Program-made: the position numbers and the translations under genes
From: Candidatus Aenigmatarchaeota archaeon
GTDB taxonomy: Archaea > Aenigmatarchaeota > Aenigmatarchaeia > CG10238-14 > SCSR01
DNA length: 8,949 bases
Assembly (NCBI GenBank): GCA_030018055.1
Contig: JASEGN010000038.1
Location: 1-8,949 of the forward strand
Direction: 5' to 3'
Shown here: one piece after another, positions 3,727 through 8,949 of the stretch
How positions within the stretch are numbered: position 1 is the first letter of the stretch
Layout: each line of letters opens with the position of its first letter
The notes under the pieces: model-generated
The model's database searches: none
Seen by the model: only the letters and a program-made list of their open reading frames with translations
What the model was told of the DNA's origin: nothing

Positions 3727-5001
3727 ATGAAAGATAATATTTATGTTGGGATGATAGGACTTGGAACTGTTGGGGGTGGTGTAGCAAAATACTTCCAAGA
3801 GAAACTACCCTCTAGAATTTCTTTAAAAACAGTTGCTGTAAGAAACCTTTATAAAGAAAGAGATGTAAAATTTCCTAACCTAACAACTAATCCTAACGAT
3901 ATTCTAGATGATCCTGAAATTGATATAGTTGTTGAACTGATGGGTGGTGAAAATCCTGCAAAGGAATATATCTTAAAGGGAATAGAGAGAGGAAAAAGTA
4001 TAGTGACAGCAAACAAGGTTGTAATATCAAAATATGCTAAGGAAATATTTGAAGCGGCTAGAAGAAAGGGAGTAGATGTTAAATTTGAAGCTTCTGTTGG
4101 TGGTGGGATACAAATAATCCATACACTAGAACGTTTACGTTCAGATAACATTTCTACTATAATGGGTATTTTGAATGGAACAACCAATTATATTTTAACA
4201 AGAGTAAGTGAAGGATTGGAATACAATTCTGCTTTAAGATTAGCACAAGAAAGAGGTTTCGCAGAGGCAGACCCTGAATTAGATGTCAGTGGAAAGGATG
4301 CAAGAGACAAATTAGCTATTTTGGCTTCGTTGGTTTATAATGTAAATATAAATCCTCAAGAGATTTATTGTGAAGGTATAACAGAAATAACACCACAAGA
4401 TATGGATTATGCTAGAGAACTGGAAGATGGTTATGTTATAAAATTATTAGCAGTTGCGAAAAGATCCAGTGACAAATTAGAATTGAGAGTCCAGCCTGCT
4501 TTAATTAATCAAAGACATCCCTTAGCTACTGTTAGAGATGAGTTCAATGCAATATATTTAGAGGGAGATATGTGTGGACCACAGATGTACTTGGGAAGAG
4601 GTGCAGGTAGAGAAGCAACAACAAGCGCCGTTATTTCTGACATAGCTTGCATAGCCGATAATATTAGAAAGGAAATAACAGACGATCTTCCAACATTAAA
4701 TTCTTCAATAGAACTTTTAAACAAAGATGATTTTAGAACTAGGGGCTACATAAGAGCAGATTTGAAGGACGTAGTTGGGACGTTGGAAAAAGTTGCAGGA
4801 ACTTTGCGTAAAAATGAAATAAGTATTAGAGAAGTTAGACAATGGGGAGAATCTATATTTAAAATTGATGAGGAACCATTTGTGCATTGTGTGATAACAA
4901 CATATCCTGCTGAAAATAGAAGAATACAAACAACTTTGGAAGAATTATGTAAATTAGATTGTGTTCATGGAAAGCCTTTCTTCCTAAGGATAGAACAATA
5001 A
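3727..5001 (+). CDS. hom: Homoserine dehydrogenase with C-terminal ACT domain
   Basis: Hom reduces aspartate semialdehyde to homoserine, the precursor of threonine and methionine. Residues 9-18 (MIGLGTVGGG) are the NAD(P)-binding loop and TANK at 94-97 is conserved. GILNGTTNYIL at 147-157 and the GFAEADPELDVSGKDARDKLAIL block at 177-199, written here only as a whole motif span, carry catalytic Asp191 and Lys195. GRGAG at 290-294 is also standard. Residues 345-424 form an ACT domain (DLKDVVGTLEKVAGTL), the usual site of threonine feedback inhibition. At 424 residues it is a normal full-length ACT-type enzyme. It shares its substrate with DapA, so the operon encodes both branches from one intermediate. 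Aspartokinase and semialdehyde dehydrogenase are not in the window. The 35-base gap after dapB has no obvious promoter, so co-transcription is likely. Confidence 0.93.
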   Translation: MKDNIYVGMIGLGTVGGGVAKYFQEKLPSRISLKTVAVRNLYKERDVKFPNLTTNPNDILDDPEIDIVVELMGGENPAKEYILKGIERGKSIVTANKVVISKYAKEIFEAARRKGVDVKFEASVGGGIQIIHTLERLRSDNISTIMGILNGTTNYILTRVSEGLEYNSALRLAQERGFAEADPELDVSGKDARDKLAILASLVYNVNINPQEIYCEGITEITPQDMDYARELEDGYVIKLLAVAKRSSDKLELRVQPALINQRHPLATVRDEFNAIYLEGDMCGPQMYLGRGAGREATTSAVISDIACIADNIRKEITDDLPTLNSSIELLNKDDFRTRGYIRADLKDVVGTLEKVAGTLRKNEISIREVRQWGESIFKIDEEPFVHCVITTYPAENRRIQTTLEELCKLDCVHGKPFFLRIEQ

Positions 5002-5045
5002 TTTTTAATTTAAATTTAAATATTTTCTGTAATATTTTTCATTTT
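5002..5045 (+). terminator. T-rich tract after hom, also holding a TATA-like box
   Basis: The stretch after the hom stop is made of repeated T runs, typical of archaeal intrinsic 3' ends. It also contains TTTAAATA (5015-5022), a TATA-like element that could start transcription near 5045 for the next gene. A five-codon frame (MDLEK, 5053-5070) lies in that presumed leader. Confidence 0.35.
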
Positions 5046-5103
5046 CAAAAAAATGGATTTAGAGAAATAAGCGTAGCAACAGAGAGGAAAGGATTATACC
5101 AAC

Positions 5104-5110
5104 AGGAAGT
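5104..5110 (+). promoter_or_regulatory. Possible Shine-Dalgarno of the P-loop kinase gene
   Basis: AGGAAGT lies 5 bases before the ATG at 5116. An in-frame TAA at 5110-5112 rules out any earlier start, so this ATG is the first possible one. Confidence 0.4.
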
Positions 5111-5115
5111 AAAAA

Positions 5116-5688
5116 ATGGATAAAGCAACTGAAATTTATAAAAACTTAGTACTTGGCTTAGTCGGAAAGCGTGCATGCGGGAAAGATGCTGTCGCTCAGT
5201 ATCTATCAAAGAAATATAGCTTTGTTTGCTTGGATTATACCAATGATATTTTAGAACCAATTTTAAAGGAAAAGAACGAGCAAGTAACGAGGGAAAATCT
5301 AGTTAAACTCAGCATGAGTTTAAGGAAGGAGTATGGAAATGATATTTTAACCCGGAAAATTTGTGAAAAAATTGAGCCTGGTTTGTGGGTTATATCTGGT
5401 GTTAGATTTAGAGAAGAGGTTGAATATTTTAATCACAAGTTTGGAGATAAGTTTAAGTTGATATCGGTTGAATGCGATTCAAGAATAAGGTATGAAAGAG
5501 CTATAAAGAGAGGAATCAAAGGTGAAGCTAAGCTAAGTTATGAGGAATTTTTAGATGGTGAAAATTTACCAACAGAACAAGTTATACCAGAAACCATGCA
5601 ACTAGCGGATTTTACCATAAATAATGATGGTTCTTTTGCTAAACTTCATGAAGAAATAGATAAGTTAATGGAGAAGTTAAGAATTTAA
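5116..5688 (+). CDS. P-loop nucleoside/nucleotide kinase-like protein
   Basis: This 190-residue protein has a Walker A loop at 14-24 (GLVGKRACGKD), with Asp in place of the usual Ser/Thr after the lysine. GKD loops occur in deoxynucleotide monophosphate kinases such as T4 gp1. The second half (VISGVRFREEVEYF at 92-105, ISVECDSRIRYERAIKRG at 116-133) follows the pattern of the archaeal UPF0200/adenylate-kinase-related family, 'IDGIR..aEVe.f' then 'R..R..R'. The tail ADFTINNDGS (164-173) matches the end strand of this family. The substrate cannot be assigned; a nucleotide or dephospho-CoA-like acceptor is plausible. It lies 114 bases after hom behind a T-rich tract and probably has its own promoter. 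It converges on the next gene with a 38-base gap. Family-level call is fairly safe, specific function is not. Confidence 0.7.
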   Translation: MDKATEIYKNLVLGLVGKRACGKDAVAQYLSKKYSFVCLDYTNDILEPILKEKNEQVTRENLVKLSMSLRKEYGNDILTRKICEKIEPGLWVISGVRFREEVEYFNHKFGDKFKLISVECDSRIRYERAIKRGIKGEAKLSYEEFLDGENLPTEQVIPETMQLADFTINNDGSFAKLHEEIDKLMEKLRI

Positions 5689-5726
5689 TAGTAGTAAAAG
5701 AAGGTATAGATTTAATTTGAAGCACA

Positions 5727-6800
5727 TTAAAGCTTGAGTATCAAAGGTTTTTTCCCCAAGTATTCAGCCGCAGTAAATACTCGCTTGTTTTCTTCCTCAG
5801 CTAATTCATAAACTTTCTTCAACCTTTCTCTGTATCTTCTCTCCCTCAGAAGATGGTGATCTAGGATTACTACTTCTGGATTAACTTTTTTGATAACCTG
5901 ACAAAGATTTTCAATAGAACGATTTAGGTTGATCAAGTTCATCATGTATGGAATTAAGTAAGTGCTAGGCCCATCTACTACAAGCACGTTAGGATTTTCT
6001 TTAATTAAGGCTTTAGCATAATCCTCTATCAAAATTCCACATAGGTCAGAGGTGTGAACAAACCTTTCCTTTCCATAGCTTATGCTAACAGAAAAAATCC
6101 AGCCAACCCTATCAAACTCTAGACCATGAAACAACGGTTCAGAGAATTTAATCAAAGTTTTACCTATTTTTATTTGCTTCCCATCCGCAAATTTTACCTC
6201 TAGCTCGTTGAACTTAAGCTCAGGAATCCAAGATTTAGAGCTCCAGTATTTCTGGGAAATGCTTTCAAACCATTTTCTTCCCTTAGCTAGCAACTCTTTT
6301 TTTCTCTTGGCATAATTACCCCAGTCTTTTTTTCTAGCTAAGGGTAACTTAAGCATAGGGTCTGAAAATTTTTTTACCCTTGGCTTAGTTTGAATTTTTT
6401 CCAACTCTACCTTTCCAAATTTTCTGCAGAGTTGATCCAGAAACAAGCGTGCTCTTTCCCATTGCGAAGCGTTGATATATTGGTTAGGGTCTTTAATCCA
6501 GAGTGTTTTCCCTTTGTAAAGTTTTGTTGCATTCATCCCAGGAGTATCCAACAAACTATGATGGTCATAGTGGTAGTGGGTTATAACTACAATATCAACG
6601 TGCTCAGAAGCTTTTTGCATGGCCCTTCTAGCCTGCAAAAGGTATTTTAGCTTCATTGGCCAGGACAAAGGGTAACTAGGTTGCATTTCAGCAGCACCTG
6701 GATCAATGAGAATGGCTACATCTGGAGTTTTAACAAGACAGCAGCTACATTTAGCACCTAAACTATCAAACCAAATTGGCTTCCAAAAAATTTTTTCCAT
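5727..6800 (-). CDS. UPF0282 family metallo-beta-lactamase-fold protein
   Basis: This 357-residue cytoplasmic protein belongs to the archaeal UPF0282 branch of the metallo-beta-lactamase fold. The metal motif is THYHYDHH (His75, His77, Asp79, His80, His81). Further likely ligands are His225 in PLFHG, Asp252 in HTSD, and the Asp314-His315-His316 cluster in LDHHLLRE, a UPF0282 hallmark. LIDPG at 31-35 fits the fold's second strand, and DGPST at 276-280 is typical. The protein is longer than the roughly 300 residues common in the family because of a Lys-rich helical insert at about 140-190. A Cys triplet (18, 20, 21) is near the N terminus. Members have no settled substrate; hydrolase or nuclease activity is inferred from fold. 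Its start is divergent from the MscS gene across a 37-base region. Confidence 0.88.
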   Translation of the reverse strand: MEKIFWKPIWFDSLGAKCSCCLVKTPDVAILIDPGAAEMQPSYPLSWPMKLKYLLQARRAMQKASEHVDIVVITHYHYDHHSLLDTPGMNATKLYKGKTLWIKDPNQYINASQWERARLFLDQLCRKFGKVELEKIQTKPRVKKFSDPMLKLPLARKKDWGNYAKRKKELLAKGRKWFESISQKYWSSKSWIPELKFNELEVKFADGKQIKIGKTLIKFSEPLFHGLEFDRVGWIFSVSISYGKERFVHTSDLCGILIEDYAKALIKENPNVLVVDGPSTYLIPYMMNLINLNRSIENLCQVIKKVNPEVVILDHHLLRERRYRERLKKVYELAEEENKRVFTAAEYLGKKPLILKL

Positions 6801-6802
6801 AT

Positions 6803-6812
6803 TTTTTATTGG
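6803..6812 (+). promoter_or_regulatory. Compact divergent promoter region, TATA-like box for the MscS gene
   Basis: A TTTTTTATT-type element ends about 26 bases before the GTG at 6838. The whole space between the two divergent starts is 37 bases (6801-6837). TAATTT-like sequence on the minus strand near 6820-6830 could serve the UPF0282 gene. The two promoters would overlap. Confidence 0.35.
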
Positions 6813-6837
6813 ATGACAAAATTAAGTAATTTACAAG

Positions 6838-7479
6838 GTGCTTAAAGAACATTTATTTGAGAGGATCTTATTTTTAATAGATAGCATGAAAAGACTCGTA
6901 GTCAAGGCTGGACTTGGCAACTTTATTAAAGCAGCTATTTTTGCTGCCCTCCTTGTAGTTCTCATAGGCTTAACAGAGTACGCACTTCAAACTTACTTAA
7001 AATTTCTGGCCGAATACAAGCCCTACCTAACAGCCGGTGAGTTGGTTGTTATAGGGTATTTAATAGTTGAAAATATCGGTTGGGGACTTTATAAACGTTT
7101 TGAAATAGTAAGTAAGGGTACAGCCTCAATCATTCGCACAATTACAAGAGTAGCTGGATATGGAATTATTCTTTCTTCTCTCACATCGGTTTTTAACGTT
7201 AACCCAGCAGCAGCCCTAACTATCGGGAGCTTCAGTGGTTTGGTAATTGGATTTGCTTTTCAAAATGTTTTGGGAAATGCCATAGCTGGAATATTCATAG
7301 TAATTACTAGGCCATTTAAAATAGGTGATATGGTGGAAATTAAAGGTATAAAAGGTAGAGTTCATGAGATTGGTGTTATGCGCACAACCATAGATACTGG
7401 CGAAGAGTATGTTTTAATTCCTAGTTCAAGTGTTGTAGCAGAAATAATCAAGAGACGAAAGGTAAATGAAAGTAGTTAA
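6838..7479 (+). CDS. Minimal MscS-type mechanosensitive channel
   Basis: MscS channels open under membrane tension to release solutes during osmotic downshock. Hydrophobic segments lie at about 29-51, 64-84, 103-120 and 124-157. The last is the pore helix and following turn (SGLVIGFAFQNVLGNAIAG), with the conserved GFA-Q-N-iaG pattern. It leads into the beta domain: RPFKIGDMVEIKG at 158-170, GRVHEIG at 173-179 and VLIPSSSV at 192-199. The protein ends about ten residues after this, so the C-terminal alpha/beta vestibule domain of E. coli MscS (286 residues) is absent. The stop is clean and the next gene follows by 30 bases, so this looks like a naturally short form. The start taken is GTG 6838, at leaderless distance from a TATA-like box. 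An ATG at 6886 would also retain all membrane segments. Confidence 0.85.
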   Translation: MLKEHLFERILFLIDSMKRLVVKAGLGNFIKAAIFAALLVVLIGLTEYALQTYLKFLAEYKPYLTAGELVVIGYLIVENIGWGLYKRFEIVSKGTASIIRTITRVAGYGIILSSLTSVFNVNPAAALTIGSFSGLVIGFAFQNVLGNAIAGIFIVITRPFKIGDMVEIKGIKGRVHEIGVMRTTIDTGEEYVLIPSSSVVAEIIKRRKVNESS

Positions 7480-7488
7480 TTTATTAAA
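7480..7488 (+). promoter_or_regulatory. TATA-like box for the HhH-GPD-like gene
   Basis: TTTATTAAA lies about 25 bases before the ATG at 7510, overlapping the end of the channel gene. It suggests independent leaderless transcription in addition to any read-through. Confidence 0.45.
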
Positions 7489-7509
7489 AGTAAATTTGGA
7501 TGGAAGCTA

Positions 7510-8199
7510 ATGTCTTCATTAAAAGAAATAGTCGATAGCTACATGCAAAGGGTTGTTGGGCTAAAGGAGCATTGTGATAGGTGCCTTAGGACAGAGAGAT
7601 GGGGAGGAAGTGTTGTGTTAATGGTTGTGGATGCTGCCTTCACTTCAATTGGATTAAATTATTTTACAGCGGTTGTTCCTAAGGTCGAGGAATTCAACAG
7701 AAGGTTTGTTGAAACCGGAAGAATAAAAACTCTAAAAGACCTCACAAAAATGAATCTACGGGAATTAAGAAAGGTATGGAGAAACAAGAGATCATGGATT
7801 ATCGCTAAACAAATAGCTTCTTATCTCTCAACTCTAAGCAAGGATGATAAGTTAGCTCTAAGAACTTGGGCAAGCAACGCTAGCATTGAAAACTGGAAAG
7901 AATATCCTATTGGAAAGATTAGAGGAGTTGGGCTAATTACATTTCAATACTTGAGAATGATGGGTGGTATCGATACTAGTATGCCTGATAAGATAGTTAA
8001 AAGAGTTATAAATGAGATTTTAGTTAAAGCTGGCTTAGAACCTGTTAATGATGATATAGAGTTTGTGAAGAAAGTTGAAGAAGTAGCTAAAGTTTGTGGA
8101 TATAGGCCAATAGAGCTTTGCTGGATGACTTGGCTTGTGCAACCTGAGGGAAAGGTTATGAGGATGGAAAGGTATTCGAGCATTCTTCAAAAGATTTGA
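7510..8199 (+). CDS. HhH-GPD-fold DNA glycosylase-like protein
   Basis: This 229-residue, mostly helical protein resembles the endonuclease III superfamily. Residues 133-151 (PIGKIRGVGLITFQYLRMM) read as a helix-hairpin-helix with the GVG turn, followed by GGIDTSMPDKIV, where Asp155 takes the place of the catalytic aspartate. The position of the lyase lysine in endonuclease III (LPGVGRKTA) is Ile143 here, so a mono-functional glycosylase or a non-catalytic DNA-binding role is likely. No four-cysteine [4Fe-4S] motif is seen at the C terminus, although Cys22 and Cys25 form a CxxC near the N terminus. It would act on base damage in DNA if active. It is 30 bases after the MscS gene and converges with the aspartic protease gene over a 17-base gap. 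The ATG at 7500 is excluded because its frame stops after 12 codons. Confidence 0.7.
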   Translation: MSSLKEIVDSYMQRVVGLKEHCDRCLRTERWGGSVVLMVVDAAFTSIGLNYFTAVVPKVEEFNRRFVETGRIKTLKDLTKMNLRELRKVWRNKRSWIIAKQIASYLSTLSKDDKLALRTWASNASIENWKEYPIGKIRGVGLITFQYLRMMGGIDTSMPDKIVKRVINEILVKAGLEPVNDDIEFVKKVEEVAKVCGYRPIELCWMTWLVQPEGKVMRMERYSSILQKI

Positions 8200-8216
8200 A
8201 GAAAATCTAGAATTAA

Positions 8217-8678
8217 CTACAATCCAAAAATTGTCTTCCTCATACAATCTACAAGATTAAGTTGCATACAGAGTTTATGTTCCTCAAGGAAATCATTACC
8301 AAGAATGGCAGGAACTCTGTGAAATTCTTCAGGTAAAATTTTCGCAGTAGGTTGTAATACGCTAATTGAAGAAGATTCAAAGCACAATGGTTCATCTTTC
8401 TCATTTCTCATTCTTACTTTCACTCTTGGAATAATTAATCTCCGAAATTTATGACCACCAAATAGGACAATTGGATAATTATCCGCCACTTTAAATGCTT
8501 TTACAGGCAATTGTAATTCTGCAACACCAAAGGGGGTAATTGTGGTCCAAGGGCTACCTGTATCAACGAGAGTTAAAAGTGGTTTTGGAATAGCATGGTA
8601 TCTAATTAATTCAAAACTCACCAAAACAAAAGCCATTAATTTATTATACTCTAAACGTATCCATAATGGTATTTTCAT
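8217..8678 (-). CDS. Retropepsin-like aspartic protease domain protein
   Basis: This 153-residue protein has the signature of single-domain retropepsins. LLTLVDTGSPWTTI at 34-47 contains the DTGS active-site turn with Asp39. The second hallmark, the strand-turn ILGNDFLEEHKL at 125-136, matches the 'ILG-DFL' segment of retroviral-type proteases. Such proteases work as homodimers, each monomer giving one Asp. There is no signal peptide, so it is probably cytoplasmic. About 30 residues precede the DTGS motif, and an internal Met15 is an alternative start. The DUF5678-like gene lies 8 bases upstream on the same strand, so the two are surely co-transcribed and may act together. No reverse transcriptase, gag or integrase is present, so it is not a retroelement. 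The substrate is unknown. Confidence 0.8.
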   Translation of the reverse strand: MKIPLWIRLEYNKLMAFVLVSFELIRYHAIPKPLLTLVDTGSPWTTITPFGVAELQLPVKAFKVADNYPIVLFGGHKFRRLIIPRVKVRMRNEKDEPLCFESSSISVLQPTAKILPEEFHRVPAILGNDFLEEHKLCMQLNLVDCMRKTIFGL

Positions 8679-8686
8679 CTTACCAG

Positions 8687-8929
8687 CTATAGAATTGCTG
8701 CAATTCCTTTAGGTGGTATGGACCAAATGAAAACGAGATTTGTATCTATTTTTTTCTTCTTGAGCCAAGCTATTACTTTGTCTATGTCCTCGTCTGCATA
8801 AAGTATTTTTTTATCTTTTATAGCTATGAATTTACCTTGGAACTTTTGCTCAAATTCAGAGCGATGGGCATCGAAATAACTCCGACCTTCTTCTTGAATT
8901 GAGAAAAGTTTTTCAATATCAACTCTCAT
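8687..8929 (-). CDS. DUF5678-like small protein
   Basis: This 80-residue soluble protein resembles DUF5678. It has an N-terminal charged helix (residues 1-27), a strand pair FIAIKDKKILYADEDIDKV at 34-52 fitting the 'wvai.dgkvva.g.d...v' pattern, a Lys-rich helix (VIAWLKKKK), and the strand LVFIWSIPPKG at 65-75. DUF5678 proteins have no known biochemical role. It comes first in a two-gene unit with the retropepsin-like protease, so it may be its partner, substrate or inhibitor. AGGAG at 8936-8940 (minus strand) lies 6 bases before the ATG, a good Shine-Dalgarno fit. A TTTATATA box at the window edge is too close (about 17 bases) to serve this start as a normal promoter, so the true promoter may lie outside the window. 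Confidence 0.7.
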   Translation of the reverse strand: MRVDIEKLFSIQEEGRSYFDAHRSEFEQKFQGKFIAIKDKKILYADEDIDKVIAWLKKKKIDTNLVFIWSIPPKGIAAIL

Positions 8930-8935
8930 TCTATT

Positions 8936-8940
8936 CTCCT
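8936..8940 (-). promoter_or_regulatory. Shine-Dalgarno of the DUF5678-like gene
   Basis: AGGAG on the minus strand lies 6 bases before the ATG at 8929. It contrasts with the leaderless starts elsewhere and implies that the mRNA begins beyond the window edge or very near it. Confidence 0.55.
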
Positions 8941-8949
8941 GTATATAAA

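Noticed and set aside
6390..6650. 86-codon plus-strand frame within the UPF0282 gene
   Set aside because: It is antisense to conserved metal-binding motifs and has no recognisable content.
7500..7538. ATG at 7500 as a start for the HhH-GPD-like gene
   Set aside because: It is in another frame and reaches a stop after 12 codons.
8217..8929. Retroelement remnant
   Set aside because: The protease motif is retropepsin-like, but no reverse transcriptase, integrase or terminal repeats are present, and the neighbour is an archaeal-type small protein.
1..8949. tRNA or rRNA genes
   Set aside because: No T-arm GTTCRAAT-type motif with a matching acceptor stem and no rRNA-like conserved stretch was seen by eye on either strand.

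Overview
The window looks like chromosomal DNA of an AT-rich archaeon. Many starts have a TATA-like box about 24-30 bases upstream and almost no leader (starts near 266, 622, 1800 and 7510), which is typical of leaderless archaeal mRNAs. The protein families point the same way: a UPF0282 metallo-beta-lactamase-fold protein, an AbrB/PIN toxin-antitoxin pair, a UPF0200-like P-loop kinase and a DUF5678-like protein. I cannot name the lineage; an uncultivated TACK or DPANN-type archaeon would fit. No rRNA, tRNA or true CRISPR array was seen.

Region 1 (1 to about 1620) is an accessory, repeat-rich segment. A 20-base repeat (GTAAAACGTCTATCATTAAC and variants) occurs four times in the same direction, at 61, 185, 481 and 1601. 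A perfect palindrome, TGTAAAACGTTTTACA, built from the same half-site, occurs twice (99-114 and 557-572). A second AT-rich module is shared between 129-156 and 519-551. In between lie a 72-residue Cas2-like protein with no other cas gene, a 44-residue protein that resembles a shortened AbrB domain, and a complete AbrB/PIN toxin-antitoxin pair. One copy of the 20-mer supplies the stop codon of the Cas2-like gene and another begins 7 bases after the toxin stop, so the repeats punctuate gene cassettes. This is the part most likely to hold something undescribed.

Region 2 (1800-5001) is a biosynthetic operon: a DapA-family synthase, a DapB of the plant type, and homoserine dehydrogenase with a C-terminal ACT domain. 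The three enzymes act at the branch of aspartate semialdehyde towards lysine/diaminopimelate and towards homoserine (threonine, methionine). The DapA and DapB active-site loops have diverged from the textbook forms while keeping the main catalytic residues.

Region 3 (5116-8199) holds a P-loop nucleotide-kinase-like protein, a convergent UPF0282 protein, and, divergent from it, a minimal MscS-type channel followed by an HhH-GPD-fold protein that lacks the lyase lysine.

Region 4 (8217-8929, minus strand) is a two-gene unit: a DUF5678-like small protein followed, 8 bases later, by a retropepsin-like aspartic protease with DTGS and ILGNDFL motifs. Its upstream promoter is cut by the window edge.
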